Positions 36,632 to 45,099 of a stretch of 64,000 nucleotides of DNA are shown one piece after another. The DNA is from UBA7672 sp044224605 (lineage in GTDB: Bacteria; Pseudomonadota; Alphaproteobacteria; Caulobacterales; Hyphomonadaceae): contig JBGAKC010000020.1 of the NCBI GenBank assembly GCA_044224605.1, forward strand, positions 1-64,000. Reading direction: 5' to 3'. The notes under the pieces were generated by a model. It saw nothing but the letters and a program-made list of their open reading frames with translations, searched no databases and was not told the origin of the DNA. The position numbers and the translations under genes were made by a program. Each line of letters starts with the position of its first letter. The stretch's first letter is position 1.

Positions 36632-38014
36632 ATGGACTTCGACGCCCTGTTGCTGTCGCGTCTGCAGTTTGCCTTCACCATCGGTTTTCACATCATCTTC
36701 CCGGCCTTCACGATCGGGTTGGCGTCGTTCCTGGCGGTGCTGGAAGGATTGTGGCTGACCACGAAGAAGCCGCTGTTCCGCAATCTCTATCTCTTCTGGG
36801 TCAAGATTTTCGCGCTGTCCTTCGGCATGGGCGTCGTGTCGGGCGTGGTGATGAGCTACCAGTTCGGGACGAACTGGAGCGTGTTCTCGTCTCAAGTCGG
36901 CAGCGTGATTGGCCCGCTGCTCGGGTATGAAGTGCTGACGGCATTCTTCCTCGAGGCGTCATTTCTCGGGATCATGCTCTTCGGTTGGAAGAAGGTCGGG
37001 CCGAAGCTCCACTTCTTCTCGACGTGCACGGTCGCGGTAGGAACGCTGATTTCGGCGTTCTGGATCCTCTCGGCCAACTCGTGGATGCAGACGCCGCAAG
37101 GGTTCACGCACGCGGCGGACGGCACGATGGTGGCGACCGACTTCCTGGCCGTGATCTTCAATCCTTCCTTGCCGTCGCGTTTCGCTCACATGGTGCTGGC
37201 GGCGTATCTCACGACGGCGATGGTGGTGGCGGGAGCTTCGGCGTTTGCGCTGCTCGCGGGCAAGGCGAAAGCGGAAAGCTCCATGGCCTTGCGCATGGCG
37301 GTGCTGATGATGGTGCTGGTGGCGCCGTTGCAGGTGATGGTCGGGCACGAGAGCGGGTTGGTGGCGGGCGAATATCAGCCCGCAAAGGTCGCGGCGCTTG
37401 AAGGCTGGTGGAAGACGCAGGCGCAGCAACCTTCGGTTCTGGTCGGCTGGCCGGACGAGCAGGCGCAGACCAATCATCTCGAGATCGGCATTCCCGGGTT
37501 CGGATCCACGGTGAATAATGCGGGGCCGGATGAGGTTTTGCCTGGGCTCGACTCATTCGCGCCGGAGGACAGGCCGCCCGTGTGGCTCACATTCTGGGGC
37601 TTCCGCATGATGGTGGGCATGGGCTTTCTGATGGTGGCGCTCGGCATCGCTGGCGGCGTGCTGTGGCTGACGAGGCGGCTCGATACGATGAAGCTCTATC
37701 ATCGTGCGCTGGTCGTGGCGGCGCCGTCAGGCTTCATCGCCGTACTGGCCGGGTGGATCACGGCAGAGGTGGGGAGGCAGCCCTGGACGGTTTACGGCGT
37801 GCTACGGACGGCGGATGCAGTCTCGCCCGTGGAAGCGGGGTCGGTAGCGACGTCGTTGCTCTTCTTCCTGGTCGTCTATGCGATCGTGTTCAGCGCAGGC
37901 GCTCTTTACATCCTGCGTATCATGGGCAAGGGGCCGGATACGGACGAGCCTCCGCCACAGACAAATCAGCCGCCAGGAACGACGCTGGGCGCTGGCGTGC
38001 GGGAGGGATCGTGA
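36632..38014 (+). CDS. cydA: Cytochrome bd-type (cyanide-insensitive) quinol oxidase subunit I
   Basis: This 460-residue subunit binds hemes and oxidises quinol at the inner membrane, reducing oxygen to water. Nine or so transmembrane segments are present. SRLQFAFTIGFHIIFPAFTIG has the family His, and GRQPWTVYGVLRT and VGHESGLVAG are also typical. The Q-loop is short, which fits the cyanide-insensitive (CIO) subclass. The ATG at 36632 has an AGGAG site eight bases upstream; a GTG three bases earlier is possible. It overlaps cydB as TGATG. Confidence 0.95.
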   Translation: MDFDALLLSRLQFAFTIGFHIIFPAFTIGLASFLAVLEGLWLTTKKPLFRNLYLFWVKIFALSFGMGVVSGVVMSYQFGTNWSVFSSQVGSVIGPLLGYEVLTAFFLEASFLGIMLFGWKKVGPKLHFFSTCTVAVGTLISAFWILSANSWMQTPQGFTHAADGTMVATDFLAVIFNPSLPSRFAHMVLAAYLTTAMVVAGASAFALLAGKAKAESSMALRMAVLMMVLVAPLQVMVGHESGLVAGEYQPAKVAALEGWWKTQAQQPSVLVGWPDEQAQTNHLEIGIPGFGSTVNNAGPDEVLPGLDSFAPEDRPPVWLTFWGFRMMVGMGFLMVALGIAGGVLWLTRRLDTMKLYHRALVVAAPSGFIAVLAGWITAEVGRQPWTVYGVLRTADAVSPVEAGSVATSLLFFLVVYAIVFSAGALYILRIMGKGPDTDEPPPQTNQPPGTTLGAGVREGS

Positions 38015-39042
38015 TGTTCGGTATCGAGCTTTCCATGATCTGGGCTGTGCTGATCGCGGTCGCTGTGTTCCTCTATGTCGCGCTCGATGGGTTTGATCTT
38101 GGCGTCGGCATCCTGTTCCCGCTGGCGAAGGACAGCCGCGACCGCGACCAGATGCAGGCAGCCATTGCACCGGTGTGGGACGGCAACGAGACGTGGCTGG
38201 TGCTGGGCGGGGGCGGATTGTTCGCAGCTTTCCCGAAGGCCTACGCGGCCCTTATGCCGGCGTTGTACCTGCCGATCTACCTGATGCTGCTGGCGCTGAT
38301 TTTCCGCGGCGTGGCGTTCGAGTTCCGGCATCACGGACGCGAGCGCGGCAAGAAGTGGTGGACCGTGGCCTTCTCCGGCGGCTCCATCGTCGCGGCGGTG
38401 GCGCAGGGTTTCGTGCTCGGCGGGTTCATCCAGGGCGTTAATGTGGTGGACGGGCAGTTCGTTGGCGGACCGCTGGACTGGCTGACACCGTTCTCGATGC
38501 TGGTGGCGGCCTCGCTGGTCGCAGGTTATGCGCTGCTGGGGGCCGCATGGCTTGTGTTCAAGACAAAGGGCGAACTGTTCGAGCGGGCGAGGGGCTGGGT
38601 GAAGCAGCTGGCGTTGCTGGTCGCGTTGGCGATGGGGGCGGTGAGCCTTGCGACGCTGTCGGTTGATCCGCGCGTCACGGAGCGCTGGGGCCTTACGATG
38701 ACGAGCATCGACTGGGGCAGCTTTGTCTGGCTGGCGCCCTTGCCGCTGGCGGCGGCGGGGATCTGTTTCCTCCTGTGGCGTGGTGCGGACAAGCGGTTGC
38801 ACCTGACGCCGTATCTCTATGCAGTGTGCCTGTTCGCCGTTGGCTATGTCGGGCTGGCGGTGAGCCTTTGGCCCTATCTCGTTCCGTTCACGATGACGCC
38901 GGGCGAGGCTGCGGCGGCGGACAATGCGCTGGGATTGCTGCTGGCCGGCGCCTTGCCCATGCTGCCGATCATTCTGGGCTATACCGGTTACGTCTACTGG
39001 CTCTTCCGGGCGAAGGTGGATGATGAAGCTGCCTATCATTGA
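38014..39042 (+). CDS. cydB: Cytochrome bd-type quinol oxidase subunit II
   Basis: This 342-residue polytopic subunit partners CydA. VALDGFDLGVGILFPLAKD and WDGNETWLVLGGGGLFAAFP are signatures of subunit II. Its ATG overlaps the TGA of cydA, and the DUF2474 gene overlaps its end. The frame is open upstream through cydA, but that part is not the protein. Because cydDC assembly genes are absent here, they must lie elsewhere if they are needed. Confidence 0.95.
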   Translation: MFGIELSMIWAVLIAVAVFLYVALDGFDLGVGILFPLAKDSRDRDQMQAAIAPVWDGNETWLVLGGGGLFAAFPKAYAALMPALYLPIYLMLLALIFRGVAFEFRHHGRERGKKWWTVAFSGGSIVAAVAQGFVLGGFIQGVNVVDGQFVGGPLDWLTPFSMLVAASLVAGYALLGAAWLVFKTKGELFERARGWVKQLALLVALAMGAVSLATLSVDPRVTERWGLTMTSIDWGSFVWLAPLPLAAAGICFLLWRGADKRLHLTPYLYAVCLFAVGYVGLAVSLWPYLVPFTMTPGEAAAADNALGLLLAGALPMLPIILGYTGYVYWLFRAKVDDEAAYH

Positions 39043-39172
39043 AGGACCGCCGGACGAGAACGATCCGCGTCCGTCGCTGGGCAGTCGGTTGATCTGGTTC
39101 GTCCTGTTGTGGATTGGCGGAGCAGCAGCGGTTGCCGCCGTCGCCTACGCCCTGCGGGCGCTAATCCTCTAG
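39023..39172 (+). CDS. DUF2474 family small membrane protein of the bd oxidase operon
   Basis: This 49-residue protein has a short polar N terminus (IIEGPPDENDPRP) and one transmembrane helix (RLIWFVLLWIGGAAAVAAV). DUF2474 proteins are typically encoded right after CIO-type cydAB and may be small subunits, analogous to CydX in E. coli. The start overlaps the cydB end by 20 bases; an ATG three bases earlier (39020) is also possible. Its last four bases overlap the convergent gene's end. Confidence 0.75.
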   Translation: MKLPIIEGPPDENDPRPSLGSRLIWFVLLWIGGAAAVAAVAYALRALIL

Positions 39173-39834
39173 TTACCGTGGAAGATCGTGCGGAAAAAGT
39201 CGCCGACCGACCCCGGCGCATAGACGCCGAACATGATCAAGCCGAGCGTCAGCACATGCAGCGCCGTGATCAGTGCGGTGATGTAAACGAAGGACGGTTT
39301 GTACGTCTTGTGGCGGAAGACGTGCTGCGCGAACAGGCCCCCGACGATGCCGAAGGTGAGATCGACAAGGTGCATCCGGATCTCGGGGCGCCGCCAGCCG
39401 TGCTCGATCGCAGCCAACTTGTCATTGCGATAGAGCATGAAGGATGCGCCGCCGCCGATCAGGTAGAGCGCCGCCACCCAGACGGGCAGGCGATCCATGA
39501 AGATGTTAGCGCTCAGCAGGGCGAGGATCACTGCTGCGCCGAACACGCGCGAGGCGATGCCGAGAACCGTGTGCGGCGCGTGGGAGTGCTCGTCGAGCAG
39601 GGGAGGTGGAGGAGGCGGAGGCGGGGCGGCGACGTAGATCACATCGGTCGCGACGGGGCGACCGTCCTTGCCGGGGCTGACTGTGTATTCGAGATTGTCG
39701 CCGATCTTCGGCCGCTCGGTGCTTTTCCCGATCGACTTCATATGGACATAGAGCTTCGTCCCGTCGGGCCGCCGGATGAATCCGAAGCCACGCTGGTCGA
39801 TCCAGTCTTCCAGTTTTCCACGTTCACGGGTCAC
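39169..39834 (-). CDS. Cold-shock domain fused to DUF1294 membrane protein
   Basis: This 221-residue protein starts with GTG. The N-terminal part (about 1-70) is a cold-shock-like OB fold (GKLEDWIDQRGFGFIRRPDG, YVHMKSIGK), then comes a run of nine prolines, then four or so hydrophobic helices matching DUF1294 (LYRNDKLAAIEHGWRRPE and HLVDLTFGIVGGLFAQHVFRHK). This fusion is common in proteobacteria; its function is unknown, possibly a link between RNA binding and the membrane. It converges on the DUF2474 gene, and its upstream neighbour acs is on the same strand. Confidence 0.85.
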   Translation of the reverse strand: MTRERGKLEDWIDQRGFGFIRRPDGTKLYVHMKSIGKSTERPKIGDNLEYTVSPGKDGRPVATDVIYVAAPPPPPPPPLLDEHSHAPHTVLGIASRVFGAAVILALLSANIFMDRLPVWVAALYLIGGGASFMLYRNDKLAAIEHGWRRPEIRMHLVDLTFGIVGGLFAQHVFRHKTYKPSFVYITALITALHVLTLGLIMFGVYAPGSVGDFFRTIFHGN

Positions 39835-39850
39835 GCGGCTCCCCGTGGGG

Positions 39851-41818
39851 TCACTTGTTGGCGCGGTTGTCGATCAGGTCCTGCACCACGGCCGGTTCCG
39901 CCAGCGTGGAGGTATCGCCGAGATTGGAGAAATCGTTCTCGGCGATCTTGCGAAGGATACGCCGCATGATCTTTCCGGAACGTGTCTTTGGCAGGCCGGG
40001 CGCGAACTGGATGAGATCCGGCGACGCAATCGGTCCGATCTCCTTCCGTACCCATTGGACTAGCTCCGTTTTCAAGGCGTCGGTTGGTTGAACGCCTGCC
40101 ATGAGCGAGACATAGGCGTAGATGCCTTGTCCCTTGATGGAGTGCGGATATCCGACAACGGCTGATTCCGCTACCTTGGGGTGAGCCACGAGTGCGCTTT
40201 CGACTTCCGCTGTTCCGAGTCGGTGGCCGGAGACATTGATGACGTCATCCACGCGGCCCGTGATCCAGTAATAACCGTCCTCGTCGCGCCGGCAGCCGTC
40301 GCCCGTGAAATATTTCCCGGGATAGGTGCGGAAATACGTGTCCACGAAGCGCTGGTGGTCGCCATAGACGGTGCGCATCTGGCCCGGCCATGAGTCGAGA
40401 ATGCAAAGGTTCCCGGCGGCCGCACCTTCAAGGACTGTTCCCTTGTCGTCGACCAGTTGCGGGCGGATCGAGAAGAATGGTTTCGCCGCCGAACCGGGTT
40501 TCAGCGCATGCGCGCCGGGTAGGGGCGTCATGAGGGTCGCGCCGGTTTCAGTCTGCCACCACGTGTCGACGACAGGGCAGCGGCCCTCGCCGACGACGCG
40601 GTAATACCATTCCCACGCTTCCGGATTGATCGGTTCGCCGACCGATCCCAGCAGGCGCAGCGACTTGCGTGACGATCCCGTGACGAAGTGATCGCCGGCG
40701 CCCATCAGCGCGCGAAGAGCGGTGGGGGCGGTGTAGAAGATCGAGACATTGTGCTTGTCGATCGTTTTCCAGAAGCGGGAGGCGTCAGGCCAGGTCGGAA
40801 CGCCCTCGAACATGAGCGTGGTGGCGCCGTTCGCGAGGGGGCCATAGACGACGTAGGAGTGGCCGGTGACCCAGCCGACATCCGCCGTGCACCAGAAGAC
40901 TTCACCAGGCTTGTAGTCGAACACGATCTCGTGGGTCATCGAAGCCCACAGGAGATAGCCGCCCGTGGTGTGAAGGACGCCTTTCGGCTTTCCGGTCGAG
41001 CCCGAGGTGTAGAGAATGAAGAGCGGGTCTTCGGCGCTCATCTCTTCCGGTTCACACTCGTCGCTCACATCCTTTGCCAGGACGGCGTAGCAATGATCAC
41101 GATTGTGGTCCATCGCGACATTGGCGCCGGTGTGCTTGATTACGACGACTGACTTCACGGTCGACTTGCCGCCAAGCTTGTTCAGCGCCTCATCGACGTT
41201 GGTTTTGAGCGGGATTGGCTTGCCGCCGCGCACGCCTTCGTCTGCGGTGATGATGCAGTTCGACGCGCAATCCTCGATTCGGCCTGCGAGCGCTTCCGGC
41301 GAGAAGCCGCCGAACACGATCGAGTGGACTGCGCCGATGCGGGCGCAGGCCAGCATGGCGTAGGCGGCTTCCGGGATCATCGGCATGTAGATCGTGACGC
41401 GGTCGCCTTTCTTCACGCCCTGCGCCTTCAGCACGTTGGCGAAGCGGCAGACCTCGGAATAGAGCTGGGCGTAGGTGATGCGCTTGGAGACGGACGGGTC
41501 ATCGCCCTCGAACAGGATGGCGGTGACGTCGGCTTTCTGCGGCAGGTGGCGATCGATGCAGTTAGCCGAGACGTTGAGCGTGCCGTCCTCGAACCATTTG
41601 ACGAACAGGTCCTTGGGGTCATTCGTCCTGGAGATGTCCCAGTTGACGTTCTTGACCTTGGTGTACGGCCGCATCCAGCGCAGGCGCTTGCCGTGCTGGC
41701 GCCAGAAGGCTTCCGGATCGGCCACCGATGCTGCGTACATCTCCTCGTACTTCGCGGCGTTCACCAATGCCTTGGCGGCGAACTCCGGGGGCACGGGATA
41801 GACGTGGCTCTCGGACAT
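39851..41818 (-). CDS. acs: Acetyl-CoA synthetase
   Basis: This 655-residue AMP-forming enzyme converts acetate, ATP and CoA to acetyl-CoA. Motifs are YTSGSTGKPKGVLHTTGGYL, WWQTETG, ITGRVDDVINVSGHRLGT and PKTRSGKIMRRILRK. The Lys in that last motif is the site of regulatory acetylation in other species. The length is standard. It ends 16 bases upstream of the CSD-DUF1294 gene start and may share a transcript with it. Confidence 0.96.
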   Translation of the reverse strand: MSESHVYPVPPEFAAKALVNAAKYEEMYAASVADPEAFWRQHGKRLRWMRPYTKVKNVNWDISRTNDPKDLFVKWFEDGTLNVSANCIDRHLPQKADVTAILFEGDDPSVSKRITYAQLYSEVCRFANVLKAQGVKKGDRVTIYMPMIPEAAYAMLACARIGAVHSIVFGGFSPEALAGRIEDCASNCIITADEGVRGGKPIPLKTNVDEALNKLGGKSTVKSVVVIKHTGANVAMDHNRDHCYAVLAKDVSDECEPEEMSAEDPLFILYTSGSTGKPKGVLHTTGGYLLWASMTHEIVFDYKPGEVFWCTADVGWVTGHSYVVYGPLANGATTLMFEGVPTWPDASRFWKTIDKHNVSIFYTAPTALRALMGAGDHFVTGSSRKSLRLLGSVGEPINPEAWEWYYRVVGEGRCPVVDTWWQTETGATLMTPLPGAHALKPGSAAKPFFSIRPQLVDDKGTVLEGAAAGNLCILDSWPGQMRTVYGDHQRFVDTYFRTYPGKYFTGDGCRRDEDGYYWITGRVDDVINVSGHRLGTAEVESALVAHPKVAESAVVGYPHSIKGQGIYAYVSLMAGVQPTDALKTELVQWVRKEIGPIASPDLIQFAPGLPKTRSGKIMRRILRKIAENDFSNLGDTSTLAEPAVVQDLIDNRANK

Positions 41819-42174
41819 AGGGTCCTCCGGTCATGACGGCTTCTCGGGATACGCTTCTTGGCGCATTTCTGGCGCAAGATGAAGCATCAAGACGGGGCCG
41901 GACAATGCGCCGAAGGGGCGCGCTCTGGACGGGATTTTGCTCCAGCAGCGCATGACAGGCGTTTTGCGGGGTCTGGCTGGACGCCAGACGCCGTGACTAC
42001 GGGCTCGGACATGACGTTGTGCTGGATCAGGACACAGGCCCAGCTGGATCAGGACCTGGCTGGATCGTAACCTGGCTGGATCAGGGAATGACCAAGCCGT
42101 TGACGCAGGCAATCGTCGCCTCCGCCCCGCTGACCATCGGACCGGCGCGCCATGGCGCGATCGTCGTCGGCGCG
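41819..42174. other. Gene-free region with degraded sequence upstream of the GMC remnant
   Basis: This 356-base stretch holds the acs promoter side on the left. On the right are the CTGGATC repeats and sequence that stays open in frame with the GMC fragment but shows no similarity I can recognise. No RNA gene or complete ORF is visible. Confidence 0.4.
42022..42082. repeat. Short CTGGATC repeat cluster
   Basis: The heptamer CTGGATC occurs four times, at 42022, 42044, 42060 and 42076, in spacings of 22, 16 and 16 bases. It falls at the boundary between the acs upstream region and the GMC oxidoreductase fragment, so it may mark a rearrangement junction. Confidence 0.45.
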
Positions 42175-42402
42175 GCGGCGTTGAATGAACTCGGGACTGC
42201 GCGGATGGGGTCTTCGCCCGAGACGTCGGTGATTGATCTCAACAGCGAATGCTGGGATGCGCCGGGCGTGTGCGTGATCGATGGGGCCGCAATGCAGGAG
42301 CAGGGCTTCCAGAATCCGGCGCTGACCACCATGGCGCTGGCTGCGCGGGCGGTCGATCACGTCCTCAAGGCCAGCAGCGCGCCGCGCGGCGCTACGGCAT
42401 AA
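42175..42402 (+). pseudogene. C-terminal remnant of a GMC-family oxidoreductase
   Basis: The frame encodes ALNELGTARMGSSPETSVID, then DAPGVCVIDGAAM, QNPALTTMALAARAVDHVL. This is the C-terminal end of glucose-methanol-choline oxidoreductases. The usual catalytic His just before (E)xGTARMG reads Asn here, and no FAD domain precedes the fragment. About 75 of an expected 500-550 residues remain, so this is a pseudogene or a leftover of a deletion. It is immediately upstream of the monooxygenase gene's control region. Confidence 0.75.
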
Positions 42403-42441
42403 ACGTTCTTACTCTCCCATGATGCAGAATCCGCTGCATCC

Positions 42442-42455
42442 TTGACACGGGTCAA
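42442..42455. promoter_or_regulatory. FNR/FixK/NNR-like palindrome
   Basis: The sequence TTGACACGGGTCAA is a perfect TTGAC-N4-GTCAA dyad. It matches the half-site pattern of CRP/FNR superfamily regulators (FNR and FixK prefer TTGAT-N4-ATCAA; NNR-type sites use TTGAC-N4-GTCAA). It is 60 bases upstream of the monooxygenase ATG at 42516, a plausible activator position. Binding is inferred from sequence only. Confidence 0.5.
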
Positions 42456-42515
42456 ATTGCCTGCGTCACCAAACGATTGTCTTATGCGAATTCAGTTGGA
42501 CGCAGGATAGTCAGC

Positions 42516-44036
42516 ATGACCGCTGCAACGGCCCATAAACAGTCTCAGCCAAGCCCGGCCCAGCATTTCGACGTGCTGATCGTCGGGGCGGGAATTTCAG
42601 GGGTGGGCGCGGCCTACCATCTTGCGAAGCAGACGCCCGGAACGTCCTTCGTCGTGCTGGAAACGCTCGACAGTTTCGGCGGCACCTGGATCACGCACAA
42701 ATACCCCGGCATCCGATCCGACAGCGACCTTCATACGTTCGGCTACCGATTCAAGCCTTGGGTTGGGCCGCCGATTGCGTCGGCGGAGGAAATCCTCGCC
42801 TACATGCATGAGGTCATCGAGGAGAACGATCTTGGCCGGCATATTCGCTATGGCCATCGCATCATCCGCGCCGACTGGTCCAACGCCGACAATCTCTGGA
42901 CGATCGAAGCCGAGAAGAAGGAGACCAGCGAGACCGTCCGCTTCACGGCGGGCTTCCTCTGGATGTGCCAGGGCTATTACCGTCATTCCAAGGGCTACAC
43001 GCCTGAATGGCCAGGCATGGCCGATTTCAAGGGTCAGATCATTCATCCCCAGACATGGCCGGAAGACCTCGACTACAAGGGCAAGAAGGTGGTGGTCATC
43101 GGGTCGGGGGCGACAGCCGCGACGCTGGTTCCGGCCATCGCCAATGATTGCGCACACGTCACGATGCTGCAGCGGTCGCCGACCTATTTCATCCCCGGCC
43201 GCAACGCGATCGACATCGCCGAACAGCTGCGTGCATTGCAGGTCGACGAGACGTGGATTCACGAAATCACGCGCCGGCAGATCCTGAAGACACAGGATGA
43301 ATTCACACAGCGCTCGAGAGCAGAGCCTGAGGCGGTAAAAGCCGAACTGCTGGCAGGCGTTCGCATGTTCCTCGGGCCGGACTATGATGTCGAGACGCAT
43401 TTCACGCCGACCTACCGGCCATGGCGCCAGCGAATCGCCTTCGTTCCGGATGGCGACCTGTTCCGGGGCATTGCTTCAGGCAAGGCATCTGTCGTCACCG
43501 ACGAGATCGACCGGTTCACCGAGGGCGGCATCCGGCTCAAGTCGGGCAAGACGCTCGAGGCGGATATCATCATCACCGCGACAGGTTTCGACCTGAACGT
43601 GCTCGGCGACATCGAATTCCATATCGACGGCAAGCCGCTCGTCTTCTCCGACACCGTTACCTATCGCGGCATGATGTTCACGGGCGTGCCGAACCTTGTC
43701 TGGGTGTTCGGCTATTTCCGGGCTAGTTGGACGCTGCGCGTTGACCTTGTGGCGGATTTCGTTTGCCGGCTGCTCAAGCACATGAAGAAACGAGGCGCCA
43801 AACGGATCGAGGTTGCGATCCCGCCGGGCCTGAAGAACATGAAGCTGCAATCCTGGATCGACACGGAGGATTTCAATCCGGGCTACCTTCTGCGCGGCAT
43901 GCATCTTCTGCCCAAGCGCGGTGAAGGCCGCGAATGGCAGCACACGCAGGACTACTGGCACGAGAAAGACGAGCTGCCGAAGATTGACCTGGACGGCGAG
44001 CAGTTCGTCTATGACACGCAGAAGGTTCCCGCCTGA
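42516..44036 (+). CDS. Flavin-containing (Baeyer-Villiger type) monooxygenase
   Basis: This 506-residue FAD/NADPH enzyme inserts oxygen into ketones or oxidises heteroatoms. The FAD loop GAGISGVGAAYHL and FGGTWITHKYPGIRSD are clear, as is the NADPH loop GSGATAATL. The Baeyer-Villiger fingerprint FxGxxxHxxxW is present as FKGQIIHPQTWP. The ATG at 42516 is used; an in-frame TTG at 42477 would add 13 unrelated residues. An FNR-like palindrome precedes it. It may belong to hydrocarbon or ketone degradation, but no partner genes are near. Confidence 0.88.
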   Translation: MTAATAHKQSQPSPAQHFDVLIVGAGISGVGAAYHLAKQTPGTSFVVLETLDSFGGTWITHKYPGIRSDSDLHTFGYRFKPWVGPPIASAEEILAYMHEVIEENDLGRHIRYGHRIIRADWSNADNLWTIEAEKKETSETVRFTAGFLWMCQGYYRHSKGYTPEWPGMADFKGQIIHPQTWPEDLDYKGKKVVVIGSGATAATLVPAIANDCAHVTMLQRSPTYFIPGRNAIDIAEQLRALQVDETWIHEITRRQILKTQDEFTQRSRAEPEAVKAELLAGVRMFLGPDYDVETHFTPTYRPWRQRIAFVPDGDLFRGIASGKASVVTDEIDRFTEGGIRLKSGKTLEADIIITATGFDLNVLGDIEFHIDGKPLVFSDTVTYRGMMFTGVPNLVWVFGYFRASWTLRVDLVADFVCRLLKHMKKRGAKRIEVAIPPGLKNMKLQSWIDTEDFNPGYLLRGMHLLPKRGEGREWQHTQDYWHEKDELPKIDLDGEQFVYDTQKVPA

Positions 44037-44044
44037 GCGGCGGC

Positions 44045-44857
44045 CTAGCCGACGAAGGCCTTCTCGATCACGAACTCGGCGGGGTTGGCGTTCGAGCCTT
44101 CCCTGAGACCCGCCTTCTCGACCAACGCCTTGACGTCGTTGATCATGTCCATCGACCCGCAGACCATCACGCGGTCTACGGCGGGATCGAGCGGGGGCAC
44201 GCCAAGGTCGTGGAAGAGAATGCCCTTCTCGATGCAGGTCGTGATGCGCTCCTGGTTCGGCCAAGGCTCGCGTGTGACGGTGGTGTAGTGGACGAGGCGG
44301 CCGAAATACTCGCCCACCAGCGGATCGTCGCGCAGGCCTTCGACCAGTTCCTGACCGTATTTCAATTCGCCGACTTCGCGGCAGGTGTGGGTCAGGATCA
44401 CCTGCTCGAAACGCTCATAGGTTTCTGGATCGCGGATGACCGACGCGAAGGGGGCAAGGCCGGTGCCCGTCGAAAAGCAGTAGAGCCGCTTGCCCGGCGT
44501 CAGGGCGTCATGGACCAGCGTCCCGGTGGACTTGCGGCCGAGGAGGACTTTATCGCCCGGCTTGATCTGCTGGAGCCGCGACGTGAGCGGTCCATCCGGA
44601 ACCTTGATCGAGAAGAACTCCAGCTCCTCGTCCCAGCTCGGGCTGGCGATCGAATAGGCGCGCAGCAGCGGTTTGCCGTTGGGACCCTCGAGGCCGATCA
44701 TGACGAACTCGCCGGAGCGGAAACGGAAGGCTGGCGGACGCGTGATCCGGAATGCGAACATGCGGTCGGTATAGTGCTTCACCGACAGCACGGTCTCCTC
44801 GGTCGGCGCGTTCGGCGACTTCGGTTTTTCGACTGGCGTGGCGGCAGCTTCCGTCAT
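44045..44857 (-). CDS. fpr: Ferredoxin-NADP reductase
   Basis: This 270-residue flavoprotein transfers electrons between NADPH and ferredoxin or flavodoxin. FAD motif RAYSIASP, NADP-binding FSTGTGLAPFASVIRD, the VMVCGSMDMI strand and the C-terminal FVIEKAFVG (final aromatic stack two residues from the end) are all typical of bacterial subclass II FNRs. The start MTEAAATPVEKPK at 44857 gives a family-like length. It converges on the monooxygenase gene; the 242 bases upstream of it are shared with the adaptor gene on the other strand. Confidence 0.92.
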   Translation of the reverse strand: MTEAAATPVEKPKSPNAPTEETVLSVKHYTDRMFAFRITRPPAFRFRSGEFVMIGLEGPNGKPLLRAYSIASPSWDEELEFFSIKVPDGPLTSRLQQIKPGDKVLLGRKSTGTLVHDALTPGKRLYCFSTGTGLAPFASVIRDPETYERFEQVILTHTCREVGELKYGQELVEGLRDDPLVGEYFGRLVHYTTVTREPWPNQERITTCIEKGILFHDLGVPPLDPAVDRVMVCGSMDMINDVKALVEKAGLREGSNANPAEFVIEKAFVG

Positions 44858-45099
44858 GGCGTCCTTTAGTCTCGCGGAAGGCCCCGTCCGGCCTCTTTTC
44901 GCGCCGGTTGGACCTAGGGGGTAAGGCCGGTGAATGCAACTAATGCCAATGTTTAGCGGGAAAAAGCAGGCGGCGAGGCTGGGGCGAGACGTCGCTCGCC
45001 TTATTCTCGCCCGCCACGCCATTTTGATACCCTGACGGGCAGAACGCCCTTATTGTTGCGAAAACCGGCCAGAAACGACCTTTGGAGGACCCGAGACAG

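Noticed and set aside
42477..42515. Upstream TTG as the start of the monooxygenase
   Set aside because: It adds 13 residues not typical of the family and gives no ribosome site; the ATG at 42516 precedes the FAD-binding fold at a normal distance.
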